From: Streptomyces sp. SDr-06
GTDB taxonomy: Bacteria; Actinomycetota; Actinomycetes; Streptomycetales; Streptomycetaceae
Direction of reading: 5' to 3'
Assembly: GCF_003324565.1 (NCBI RefSeq)
Contig: NZ_QOLA01000022.1
Location: 1 to 64,000, forward strand
Length of the DNA stretch: 64,000 bases
Shown here piece after piece: positions 35,301-42,814 of this stretch (the first letter of the stretch is position 1; each line of letters starts with the position of its first letter). The notes beneath the pieces were generated by a model. That model saw only the letters and a program-made list of their open reading frames with translations. It ran no database searches and was not told the DNA's origin. A program made the position numbers and the translations under genes.

Positions 35301-35953
35301 CCTACGTGCGGGCCGAGCAGGAGAAGCGGCTCAAGGCAGCCGAACGGGCGTATCAGCAGCTGGGAAAGGTCAACCCGCTCGCCCTGGAGGAGTTCGCCGC
35401 GCTGGAGGAGCGCCACAAGTTCCTGTCCGAGCAGCTGGAGGACCTCAAGAAGACCCGGGCCGACCTCCTTCAAGTCGTGAAGGAGGTGGACGAGCGGGTG
35501 GAGCAGGTCTTCACCGAGGCCTACCGCGACACGGCCAGGGAGTTCGAGGGGGTGTTCTCGCGGCTCTTCCCGGGCGGCGAGGGGCGGCTGATCCTGACCG
35601 ACCCCGGCAACATGCTCGCCACCGGAGTCGATGTGGAGGCGCGTCCGCCGGGCAAGAAGGTCAAGCGGCTCTCGCTGCTCTCGGGCGGTGAGCGCTCGCT
35701 GACGGCGGTGGCGCTGCTCGTCTCCATCTTCAAGGCCAGGCCCAGTCCCTTCTACGTGATGGACGAGGTCGAGGCCGCCCTCGACGACACCAACCTCCAG
35801 CGGCTGATCCGGATCATGCAGGAGCTCCAGGAGTCCTCACAGCTCATCGTGATCACGCACCAGAAGCGGACCATGGAGGTCGCCGACGCGCTGTACGGCG
35901 TCTCGATGCAGGGCGACGGCGTGTCCAAGGTCATCAGCCAGCGGCTGCGCTGA
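32396..35953 (+). CDS. smc: Chromosome segregation protein SMC
   Basis: 1185-residue condensin ATPase. Walker A GPNGSGKSN at about 34, long coiled coil, hinge at about 500-640 (GLLGPAAELLTVAPGYEVPV onward), returning coiled coil, signature SLLSGGERSL at about 1095 and Walker B VMDEVEAALD at about 1120. With ScpA and ScpB it organises the chromosome and is needed for spore chromosome segregation in Streptomyces. The GTG start is preceded by AAAGGTAGAG; TAGAGT eight bases upstream could also make a near-leaderless mRNA. Confidence 0.98.
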   Translation: MHLKALTLRGFKSFASATTLKFEPGITCVVGPNGSGKSNVVDALSWVMGEQGAKSLRGGKMEDVIFAGTTGRPPLGRAEVSLTIDNSDGALPIEYAEVTITRIMFRNGGSEYQINGDTCRLLDIQELLSDSGIGREMHVIVGQGQLDSVLHADPMGRRAFIEEAAGVLKHRKRKEKALRKLDAMKANLARVQDLTDELRRQLKPLGRQAAVARRAAVIQADLRDARLRLLADDLVRMREALSAEIADEAELLRRKESAAADLKAALAREAQLEEQVRQLSPRLQRAQGTWYELSQLAERVRGTISLADARVKSASAQPPEERRGRDPEDMEREAARIREQEAELEAALEAAEHALEDTAAHRAELERELAAEERRLKDVARAIADRREGLARLHGQVNAARSRAGSAQAEIDRLAAARDEAGERAALAQEEYEQLKAEVDGLEADDTELAEAHDAAKRELAAAETALGAAREEATAAERKRAAVSARHDALALGLRRKDGTGALLAARDALTGLLGPAAELLTVAPGYEVPVAAALGAAADAVAVSGPSAAAEAIRMLRKQDAGRAALLLNGAPEDEDARPARGDGPPRAADLVRGPADLLPAVRRLLRDVVVVATLEDAEDLVYTRPALIAVTAEGDVLGAHFAHGGSAGAPSLLEVQASVDEAAAELADLAVRCEELARVQQEASGRRAELALAVEELGERRRAAEKARSSVAQQLGRLAGQARGAAGEAERTAAAAARAQEALEKATEEAQELAERLLVAEEMPVEEEPDTSVRDRLAADGANARQTEMEARLQARTHEERVKALAGRAEALDRGARAEREARARAEQRRARLRHEAAVAGAVASGARTLLAHVEVSLVRAERERAGAEAAKAEREQELTAARGAGRDLKAELDKLTDSVHRGEVLGAEKRLRIEQLETRALEELGVEPAGLVAEYGPDQPVAPSPPAEGEELPDDPDHPRNQPVPYVRAEQEKRLKAAERAYQQLGKVNPLALEEFAALEERHKFLSEQLEDLKKTRADLLQVVKEVDERVEQVFTEAYRDTAREFEGVFSRLFPGGEGRLILTDPGNMLATGVDVEARPPGKKVKRLSLLSGGERSLTAVALLVSIFKARPSPFYVMDEVEAALDDTNLQRLIRIMQELQESSQLIVITHQKRTMEVADALYGVSMQGDGVSKVISQRLR

Positions 35954-36043
35954 ACCAGGCGGCCACGACGATGGGCGGCGGCACCGGCCGCTGACCTCAC
36001 CTATTCAACTCTTGAACACTGAGTGGCAAGTCCTGGCGGCAGA

Positions 36044-36149
36044 TTCACAAGTGAACAGGTATTGACTTCGAAACTTGAAGGCATAGTCTCTGCAACGTTG
36101 CTTTTACCTTCAAGTGGTGGGTGGCGAGAAGTTGTGCACCACTTGAAGG
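36044..36149 (+). promoter_or_regulatory. glcP promoter with repeated ACTTGAAGG operator elements
   Basis: TTGACT (36062-36067), 16 bases, TAGTCT (36084-36089). ACTTGAAGG lies between -35 and -10 (36073-36081), an inverted copy at 36107-36115 and a direct copy at 36141-36149; the last two are arms of a perfect 13-base inverted repeat (36107-36119 / 36137-36149). Just upstream, TTCAC-AA-GTGAA (36044-36055) is another inverted repeat. The layout is that of repression by a multimeric DNA-binding protein. Confidence 0.65.
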
Positions 36150-36196
36150 AGTCCCCTCACGCCCGACGACGCTGCCGGGCGGCCCCAGGAGTACAC

Positions 36197-37615
36197 GTGA
36201 CCAGTACCGCGCAGGCGCAGGCGTCCGGAGGCGGCCACACCGCCCCGGACCACCTCGGCCATGTCATCTTCATCACGGCGGCGGCCGCGATGGGCGGCTT
36301 CCTCTTCGGCTACGACAGTTCCGTGATCAACGGCGCCGTAGAGGCGATCCGTGACCGGTACTCCATCGGCTCGGGGACGCTCGCCCAGGTCATCGCCATC
36401 GCTCTGATCGGCTGCGCGATCGGTGCCGCCACCGCGGGCCGGATCGCCGACCGCATCGGCCGCATCCGCTGCATGCAGATCGCGGCCGTCCTCTTCACCA
36501 TCAGCGCCGTCGGCTCCGCACTGCCCTTCGCGCTCTGGGACCTCGCCTTCTGGCGGATCATCGGCGGCTTCGCCATCGGCATGGCCTCGGTCATCGGCCC
36601 CGCCTACATCGCCGAGGTCGCCCCGCCCGCCTACCGGGGCCGGCTCGGCTCCTTCCAGCAGGCCGCGATCGTCATCGGCATCGCGATCTCCCAGCTCGTC
36701 AACTGGGGCATCCTCAACGCCGCGGGCGGCGAGCAGCGCGGCAAGATCATCGGGCTTGAGGCCTGGCAGGTCATGCTCGGCGTGATGGTCATCCCGGCCC
36801 TCCTGTACGGCCTGCTCTCCTTCGCCATCCCCGAGTCGCCCCGCTTCCTGATCTCGGTCGGCCGCGACGCCGCCGCCAAGAAGGTCCTGGCCGACGTCGA
36901 GGGCAAGGACGTCGACCTCGACGCCCGCGTCGCCGAGATCGAGCACGCCATGCGCTCCGAGCACAAGTCGACGTTCAAGGACCTGCTCGGCTCCAAGTGG
37001 GGCTTCCTGCCCATCGTCTGGGTCGGCATCGGCCTCTCGGTCTTCCAGCAGCTCGTCGGCATCAACGTCGCGTTCTACTACTCCTCGACGCTGTGGCAGT
37101 CCGTGGGCATCGACCCGTCGAGCTCGTTCTTCTACTCGTTCACCACGTCGATCATCAACATCGTCGGCACCGTGATCGCGATGGTCCTGGTCGACCGGGT
37201 CGGCCGCAAGCCGCTCGCGCTGACCGGCTCCATCGGCATGGCGGCCGCGCTCGCCGTCGAAGCCTGGGCCTTCTCCGCCCACCTCGTCGACGGCAAGCTC
37301 CCCAACACCCAGGGCGTCGTGGCCCTGATCGCCGCCCACGTCTTCGTGCTCTTCTTCGCCCTGTCCTGGGGCGTGGTCGTGTGGGTCTTCCTCGGCGAGA
37401 TGTTCCCGAACAGGATCCGCGCCGCCGCCCTCGGTGTCGCCGCGGCCGCCCAGTGGATCGCCAACTGGGCCATCACGGCCAGCTTCCCGAGCCTGTCGGA
37501 CTGGAACCTGTCGGGCACGTACATCATCTACGCGGTCTTCGCCGCGCTCTCGATCCCCTTCGTGCTCAAGTACGTCAAGGAGACCAAGGGCAAGGCGTTG
37601 GAGGAGATGGGCTAA
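36197..37615 (+). CDS. glcP: Glucose permease, major facilitator superfamily
   Basis: 472-residue sugar porter with 12 predicted membrane helices, the length of S. coelicolor GlcP. MFS sugar signatures: GFLFGYDSSVINGA in helix 1, RIADRIGRIRC in loop 2-3, PESPRFL, QQLVGINVAFYYSSTLW in helix 7, and DRVGRKPL. It imports glucose by proton symport and is the main uptake route feeding glucose kinase and carbon catabolite repression. Start chosen at the GTG 36197 with AGGAG 5 bases upstream; longer frames lack similarity. A long 5' leader with operator repeats precedes it. Confidence 0.94.
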   Translation: MTSTAQAQASGGGHTAPDHLGHVIFITAAAAMGGFLFGYDSSVINGAVEAIRDRYSIGSGTLAQVIAIALIGCAIGAATAGRIADRIGRIRCMQIAAVLFTISAVGSALPFALWDLAFWRIIGGFAIGMASVIGPAYIAEVAPPAYRGRLGSFQQAAIVIGIAISQLVNWGILNAAGGEQRGKIIGLEAWQVMLGVMVIPALLYGLLSFAIPESPRFLISVGRDAAAKKVLADVEGKDVDLDARVAEIEHAMRSEHKSTFKDLLGSKWGFLPIVWVGIGLSVFQQLVGINVAFYYSSTLWQSVGIDPSSSFFYSFTTSIINIVGTVIAMVLVDRVGRKPLALTGSIGMAAALAVEAWAFSAHLVDGKLPNTQGVVALIAAHVFVLFFALSWGVVVWVFLGEMFPNRIRAAALGVAAAAQWIANWAITASFPSLSDWNLSGTYIIYAVFAALSIPFVLKYVKETKGKALEEMG

Positions 37616-37641
37616 TCCCCGCTGCCCCGCTCCTCGCACTC

Positions 37642-37676
37642 AACCGCCCCGGCTCGCTGATCGAGCCGGGGCGGTT
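37642..37676. terminator. Bidirectional terminator between glcP and the convergent oxidoreductase
   Basis: A 15-base perfect stem, AACCGCCCCGGCTCG and its complement, around CTGAT. Placed 26 bases after glcP and 30 bases after the convergent gene. Confidence 0.92.
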
Positions 37677-37706
37677 CGGTGTGCTCCTCCCCGCCGCGCG
37701 AGGGGC

Positions 37707-38672
37707 CTAGAGGGCGGGCAGCACCCGCTCGCAGAACAGGTGCAGGCTGCGCCAGCCCTCGTCCACCGGCAGGCCGCCGCACAGCGGGTGCAGCACGAGG
37801 CTGTCGGCGCCCAGGGATGCGCACTCCTCGGGTGTGACGATCCGGTAGACGCCCTCCGCGCGCAGCTCCGCCACCGAGCCCGCCGACGACTTCACCGCCG
37901 AGCGGATGTCCTTGGACTGCCAGGACGCGTACGTCCGCGCCTCGTGCAGGAAGTGCTCGCCGTACTCGGCCCAGGCGCGGTCCGGGTCCTCGCTGACGTG
38001 CAGCAGCGGCGTCCGCTCCGCGGGCATCCTGCAGAAGCCCTCGGTGTCGTACGCGGCGAGCCTCTCGGTGTAGTACGCCTCCAGCTCCGGCAGGTGCGCG
38101 CTCGGGAAGAACGGCAGGCCGAACCGGGCCGCCCGGTCGGCGGCCGCCCGCGAGGAGCCGCCGACGAGCAGCATCGGATGCGGCTCGGTGAACGGGCGCG
38201 GCGTGACCCGGACCCGGCGCCCGCGGAAGGTGAACTCCTCGCCCGTCCACGCCTTCAGGAGCGTGTCGAGCAGCTCGTCCTGGAGTCGGCCGCGGCGGCC
38301 CCACTCCACGCCCTGCCGCTCGTACTCGGCGGGCCGGTAGCCGATCCCCGAGACGGTCACCAGGCGGCCGCCGCTGACCAGGTCGAGCACCGCGATGTCC
38401 TCCGCGAGCCGCAGCGGGTCGTACAGCGGGCCGATGATCGCGGAGACGGTCACCGCGATGCGGCGGGTGGCGCCGAAGACCGCCCCCGCGAAGGTGAAGG
38501 GGGACGGCAGCCAGTTGTTGTCCGCGCCGTGGTGCTCCTCGGTCTGGACGGTGTCGACGCCCCGGTCGTCGGCGTACGCCGCCATCTCCAGAGCCGCCCG
38601 GTAGCGGGCCGACAGTGACGGCCGGGTCGCGTCCGGGTCCACCAGGTTCATGCGTACGACCGTGAACGGCAT
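37707..38672 (-). CDS. Luciferase-like (LLM) flavin- or F420-dependent oxidoreductase
   Basis: 321 residues from the ATG at 38672 (GGAGGGGGA 8 bases upstream). TIM-barrel LLM fold: EEHHGADNNWLPSP near residue 45, RIAVTVSAIIGPLYDPLRLAEDIAVLD, SGGRLVTVSGIGYRPAEYE, HPMLLVGGSS. These enzymes use FMN or F420; F420 synthesis (cofC) is present in this genome. Substrate unknown. A CTGACG-ATG-CGTCAG palindrome lies 60 bases upstream. The NCS1 permease gene is 70 bases upstream on the same strand. Confidence 0.88.
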   Translation of the reverse strand: MPFTVVRMNLVDPDATRPSLSARYRAALEMAAYADDRGVDTVQTEEHHGADNNWLPSPFTFAGAVFGATRRIAVTVSAIIGPLYDPLRLAEDIAVLDLVSGGRLVTVSGIGYRPAEYERQGVEWGRRGRLQDELLDTLLKAWTGEEFTFRGRRVRVTPRPFTEPHPMLLVGGSSRAAADRAARFGLPFFPSAHLPELEAYYTERLAAYDTEGFCRMPAERTPLLHVSEDPDRAWAEYGEHFLHEARTYASWQSKDIRSAVKSSAGSVAELRAEGVYRIVTPEECASLGADSLVLHPLCGGLPVDEGWRSLHLFCERVLPAL

Positions 38673-38731
38673 GGAAAAGTCCCCCTCCACCGGGCGGGTT
38701 CCGCGGAACCCCGGGCGAAGGGGGACGTTAG

Positions 38732-38746
38732 CTGACGATGCGTCAG
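38732..38746. promoter_or_regulatory. Palindrome CTGACG-ATG-CGTCAG upstream of the LLM gene
   Basis: Perfect 6-base arms and a 3-base spacer, in the gap between the permease stop (it overlaps the stop codon) and the LLM start. Size and symmetry suit a TetR-type dimer site. Confidence 0.5.
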
Positions 38747-40203
38747 ACGGCCAGGGTCTCGGCGGACTCGGCGTCGGCGGACCCGGACGGCTCCGCGGCC
38801 ACCACGGCGGGCTTGGGCAGCACGACGTACAGCAGGCCGGAGATCACGATGGTGGCGACCCAGCCCAGGCCGTACTCGCCGACCGGGTTGTTGGCGGCCA
38901 GCGGGCCGGTGAACCAGTCGGACGTGGTGAACATCAGGCCGCCGACCAGGCCGATGGCCCACGCGGCCACGGCGGCGGGGGAGAAGCCGCCCCTGTACCA
39001 GTAGGCGCTGGTACGGCCCGTGTCGAGCAGCGCCTTGGCGTTGTACTCGGTGCGCCGCAGCATGTCCGCGCCGAACACGCCGACCCAGGCCGAGAACGCG
39101 ACGGCGAGCAGCGAGAGGAAGGCGATGAACGAGCCCATGAAGCTGGTGGCGACCAGCATCAGGACGCCGCCGAAGACCAGCGAGATCACCGCGTTGACGG
39201 AGACCGCCCAGTGCCGCGGGATCTTGAAGCCGAGGGTCTGCGCGGTGAAGCCCGCCGAGTACATCGACATCGAGTTGATCAGCAGCATGCCGACCAGCGC
39301 GATCAGCAGGTAGGGCACCGCGATCCACATCGGCAGGATCTCGCCGAGGAAGGACACCGGGTCGGCGGCGGAGGCCAGGTCCGGCGTGGAGACCGCCATG
39401 ACGGCACCCATCAGGACCATCGGGAGCACCACGATGCCGGCGCCGCCGATGGAGTTGCCGACGATCGCCTTCGCGGAGGCGGTGCGCGGCAGGTAGCGGG
39501 CGAAGTCGGGGGCGGACGGGATCCAGCTGACGCCGCCGGCGGCGATCATGCCGGTGCCCGCGACCATCAGCGAGGTCTTGCCGGCCGGCTGGTCGAAGAC
39601 CGCGGACCAGTGGGTGTTCATGACGAGGTAGACCAGCACCAGGACCGAGAACGCGCCGAACAGGAACGTCGCGTACTTGTTGCACTTCTGCACGACGTGG
39701 ATGCCGAGGCCCGAGATGGCGAAGGTGATGACCACGAAGACGGCGAGCGTGACGATGATCAGGAAGGTGTTGCTCTTGATCCCGAAGAGGATGTCGAGCA
39801 CGGTCAGCACCGCGTAGGCGCCGGTCACCGCGTTGATGGTCTCCCAGCCCCAGCGCGCCACCCAGATCAGCGAACCGGGCAGCAGGTTGCCGCGCTGGCC
39901 GAACACCGCGCGCGACAGCGCCATGCCGGGGGCGCCGCCGCGCTTGCCCGCGATCCCGATGAGCCCGACCAGGCCGTACGAGAGGACGGGCGCGGCCACG
40001 GCGACCACGATCGCCTGCCAGAAGTTGAGCTTGTACGCGACGACGAGGCTGGCGCCCATCGTGAGCAGCAGCACGCTGATGTTCGCGGCGACCCAGGTGG
40101 GGAAGAGCTCGCGGGTTCTCGCGGTGCGCTCCGCGTCCGGCACGGGCTCAAGGCCGCGGGTTTCCAGGGCGCTCTGCGGTTCGTCGGAGGTGCCAGTGTT
40201 CAT
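38743..40203 (-). CDS. NCS1-family purine/cytosine permease
   Basis: 486-residue membrane protein with about 12 hydrophobic helices. NCS1 features: ANISVLLLTMGASLVVAY in helix 1, the GKRGGAPGMALSRAVFGQRG signature between helices 2 and 3, WARWGWETINAV-like helix 3 (VARWGWETINAVTGAYA), and SWIPSAPDFARYLP. Substrate is likely cytosine, a purine, allantoin or hydantoin; not decidable here. It is divergent from ftsY and may share control with the LLM gene downstream, which would fit uptake and oxidation of a heterocycle (inference). Confidence 0.9.
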   Translation of the reverse strand: MNTGTSDEPQSALETRGLEPVPDAERTARTRELFPTWVAANISVLLLTMGASLVVAYKLNFWQAIVVAVAAPVLSYGLVGLIGIAGKRGGAPGMALSRAVFGQRGNLLPGSLIWVARWGWETINAVTGAYAVLTVLDILFGIKSNTFLIIVTLAVFVVITFAISGLGIHVVQKCNKYATFLFGAFSVLVLVYLVMNTHWSAVFDQPAGKTSLMVAGTGMIAAGGVSWIPSAPDFARYLPRTASAKAIVGNSIGGAGIVVLPMVLMGAVMAVSTPDLASAADPVSFLGEILPMWIAVPYLLIALVGMLLINSMSMYSAGFTAQTLGFKIPRHWAVSVNAVISLVFGGVLMLVATSFMGSFIAFLSLLAVAFSAWVGVFGADMLRRTEYNAKALLDTGRTSAYWYRGGFSPAAVAAWAIGLVGGLMFTTSDWFTGPLAANNPVGEYGLGWVATIVISGLLYVVLPKPAVVAAEPSGSADAESAETLAV

Positions 40204-40395
40204 GGGGGTGGAGTTCCGTGCCTCTCGCTCGGCTCGACGCTGAGCCGGTGGGGGTAGTCGAAGGGGACTCTACGCGCGTTGATGCGCCCACCTCTATCGT
40301 ACTTTAATCTGACACCTGCCCCATAATTCCCTTCCGTTCTCGGACGAAGGCACAAACTGGGCCCTCGTGGGCCCGTACCCGATACTGGGGGAGTT

Positions 40396-41604
40396 ATGGA
40401 ATTCGTCATCCTTGCTGTAGTCATCGCCCTGGTCGCGGTCGGCGCGATCAGCGGGCTCGTGGTCAGCAGCCGCAAGAAGAAGCAGCTGCCGCCCACCGCG
40501 CCGCCGAGCACGCCGACCATCACAGCCCCGCCCGCCGAGCCTCAGGTCGGTGAGGACGCCGCGGAGACGGCGCAGGAGCCGCGCCGCACCATCGAGGAGG
40601 TCGGGCTCCCCGAGGCCCCCGCCACGCCGGTCGTCGTCGAGGAGCCGGCCGCCCCCGAGGTCCCGGCCATCGAGGTCCCCGAGCCGACCGCCGGACGGCT
40701 CGTCCGGCTGCGGGCCCGCCTCGCCCGCTCGCAGAACTCCCTCGGCAAGGGGCTGCTCACGCTGCTCTCCCGCGAGCACCTCGACGAGGACACCTGGGAG
40801 GAGATCGAGGACACCCTGCTGACCGCCGACGTCGGCGTCGCACCCACCCAGGAGCTGGTCGACCGGCTCCGCGAGCGCGTCAAGGTGCTCGGCACCCGCA
40901 CCCCGGAGGACCTGCGCACCCTGCTGCGCGAGGAGCTCCTCACCCTGCTCGGCACCGACTTCGACCGCGAGGTCAGGACCGAGGGCGGCGAGACGGTCCC
41001 CGGTGTCGTGATGGTCGTCGGCGTCAACGGCACCGGCAAGACCACCACCACCGGCAAACTCGCCCGCGTCCTGGTCGCCGACGGCAAGTCCGTCGTCCTC
41101 GGTGCCGCCGACACCTTCCGCGCCGCCGCGGCCGACCAGCTCCAGACCTGGGGCGAGCGCGTGGGTGCCCGCACCGTGCGCGGCCCCGAGGGCGGCGACC
41201 CCGCCTCGATCGCCTTCGACGCCGTCAAGGAGGGCATCGCCGAGGGCGCGGACGTCGTGCTCATCGACACCGCGGGCCGGCTGCACACCAAGACCGGGCT
41301 CATGGACGAGCTCGGCAAGGTCAAGCGCGTCGTCGAGAAGCACGGCCCGCTGGACGAGGTCCTGCTCGTCCTCGACGCCACGACCGGACAGAACGGCCTG
41401 GTCCAGGCCCGGGTGTTCGCCGAGGTCGTCGACATCACCGGCATCGTCCTGACCAAGCTCGACGGCACCGCCAAGGGCGGCATCGTCATCGCCGTCCAGC
41501 GCGAACTGGGCGTGCCCGTCAAGCTCGTCGGCCTCGGCGAGGGCGCGGACGACCTGGCCCCCTTCGAGCCGGAGGCGTTCGTCGACGCCCTCATCGGCGA
41601 CTAG
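40396..41604 (+). CDS. ftsY: Signal recognition particle receptor FtsY
   Basis: 402-residue SRP GTPase. N-terminal membrane segment (FVILAVVIALVAVGAISGLVV), an acidic Pro/Glu-rich A region to about 100, NG domain with GVNGTGKTTTTGKLA (about 212), DTAGRLHTK and TKLDGTAKGG. It docks ribosome-SRP complexes at the membrane; its partner Ffh is encoded 8.5 kb downstream. ATG with GGGGAG upstream. Divergent from the NCS1 permease. Confidence 0.97.
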   Translation: MEFVILAVVIALVAVGAISGLVVSSRKKKQLPPTAPPSTPTITAPPAEPQVGEDAAETAQEPRRTIEEVGLPEAPATPVVVEEPAAPEVPAIEVPEPTAGRLVRLRARLARSQNSLGKGLLTLLSREHLDEDTWEEIEDTLLTADVGVAPTQELVDRLRERVKVLGTRTPEDLRTLLREELLTLLGTDFDREVRTEGGETVPGVVMVVGVNGTGKTTTTGKLARVLVADGKSVVLGAADTFRAAAADQLQTWGERVGARTVRGPEGGDPASIAFDAVKEGIAEGADVVLIDTAGRLHTKTGLMDELGKVKRVVEKHGPLDEVLLVLDATTGQNGLVQARVFAEVVDITGIVLTKLDGTAKGGIVIAVQRELGVPVKLVGLGEGADDLAPFEPEAFVDALIGD

Positions 41605-41620
41605 CGGCCCCCGCACACGA

Positions 41621-41655
41621 ACGCCCAGCCCCACCGGAGAGGTGCGGCTGGGCGT
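41621..41655. terminator. Hairpin between ftsY and the convergent Prim-Pol gene
   Basis: ACGCCCAGCC-CCACC pairs with GGTG-CGGCTGGGCGT around GGAGA with one mismatch. Located 17 bases after ftsY. Confidence 0.8.
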
Positions 41656-41688
41656 CGCCGTGTCCGGGGTCCCCGGACCGCCGGGCGG

Positions 41689-42354
41689 CTAGGCGGCCGA
41701 GCGGTGGCAGATGTAGGCCAGCGTGCCCAGGAGCAGCCGGGCCTCGGGCGGCCGGGTCGCCGTGTCCAGGGACGGCGGGCGCAGCCAGTGCACCTCGCCC
41801 GACGGCGGCGCCGGCACATAGCTGCCCCGCGGCGGGCAGCGCAGGTCCAGGACGGCGTCGTCCCAGCCCATCCGGTAGAGCAGCCGCGGCAGTTCGGCCG
41901 AGGCGCCCGGGGCGACGAAGAAGTGGGTGCGGCCGGCCGGCGTGGTCGACACCGGGCCCAGCGGAAGACCCATCCGCTCCAGCCGAATTAGGGCCCGCCG
42001 CCCGGCCGGGGCCGCCACGTCCAGCACGTCGAAGGTCCGCCCGACCGGCAGCAGCACCGTCGCGCCCGGGCACTGCGACCACGCCTTGGTCACCTCGTCG
42101 AGCGTCGCGCCCGCGGTGATCTCCGGGGCGAAGGCGAGCGGGTGCGCGCCCGGCGCCGCACAGGACGAACTGCCGCAGGAGCACTCGCCGTTCAGGGCGC
42201 GGGCGCCCGGTGAGACGTCCCAGCCCCACAGGCCGGTGTACTCGGCCGCCGCCGTGACCTCGCTCGTACGGGTGATGCGCGCGGAGCGGCCGCGGCGCCA
42301 AGAGCCGGGCCGGGTCTCCTTGATCCCCCGGCTGCCGCCGATCGTGAAGCCCAT
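41689..42354 (-). CDS. Small Prim-Pol (bifunctional primase/polymerase N-terminal) domain protein
   Basis: 221 residues, GGAGGGGG just upstream of the ATG. Contains WGWDVSPGARALNGECSC and a cysteine cluster CSCGSSSCAAPGAHPL typical of the Prim-Pol (AEP-like) domain found in phage and plasmid primases, then FDVLDVAAPAGRRAL (acidic catalytic-type motif) and RTHFFVAPG. Unlike replication primases it lacks a helicase or C-terminal partner domain and is half their size. It is fixed at this locus beside nsdA in Streptomyces, so it is not a recent insertion. Enzymatic activity is uncertain. Confidence 0.75.
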   Translation of the reverse strand: MGFTIGGSRGIKETRPGSWRRGRSARITRTSEVTAAAEYTGLWGWDVSPGARALNGECSCGSSSCAAPGAHPLAFAPEITAGATLDEVTKAWSQCPGATVLLPVGRTFDVLDVAAPAGRRALIRLERMGLPLGPVSTTPAGRTHFFVAPGASAELPRLLYRMGWDDAVLDLRCPPRGSYVPAPPSGEVHWLRPPSLDTATRPPEARLLLGTLAYICHRSAA

Positions 42355-42814
42355 GCCCCCTCCAACGGGTCTGTCGCGTCGGGGTTACGACGCCAGTGAC
42401 ATAGTCGTGACTATCCGGAGTTTTCCCGTCACACACCGTCTCCGCCAGGTCGGACACGGTCGTGAAAGGGGTGGTGCGTCGAGCGCCGCGCGCCCCGGCT
42501 CACTCCGCTCCACCCGACGCTGATCGTCCTGTGTCAAGTGAATCGCGCCTGGCGGCGGGGGAGTTCATTCGAAGGGGTGGCGAATGGTGGCGTTTCTGGA
42601 ATCGCCATGGCCGGACGGGTGATCGTAGGATTACCGTCGGTACACGGACCTAGGGGGTATACGCACCCGCGGGTATGCCGGAGGCAAGCCGGTTTCCGGT
42701 TCGAGCGGGTGCAACCGCGGGACAGGAGGCCCAACTAGCGGCATTCTGATAGGGGTTCGAGCAATCGATGCACAACCGACGCACAAGAGGCTTCAGTGGA
42801 TTGGGGGCGTTCCA
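42355..42814. other. 460-base regulatory region upstream of nsdA
   Basis: No supportable gene. It contains ATAGTC-GT-GACTAT (42401-42414), a near-perfect operator-like palindrome, within a GTGACATAGTC / GTGACTATCC direct repeat close to the start of the divergent Prim-Pol gene. The stretch from 42600 to 42800 is comparatively AT-rich and probably holds the nsdA promoter; I cannot pick hexamers with confidence. Confidence 0.55.

Noticed and set aside
32180..35473. Minus-strand frame opposite smc
   Set aside because: Leu/Gly/Arg-rich shadow produced by high GC content; smc is certain.
42538..42738. 66-codon plus-strand frame in the nsdA upstream region
   Set aside because: No Shine-Dalgarno, no conserved pattern, poor third-position bias; treated as regulatory DNA.
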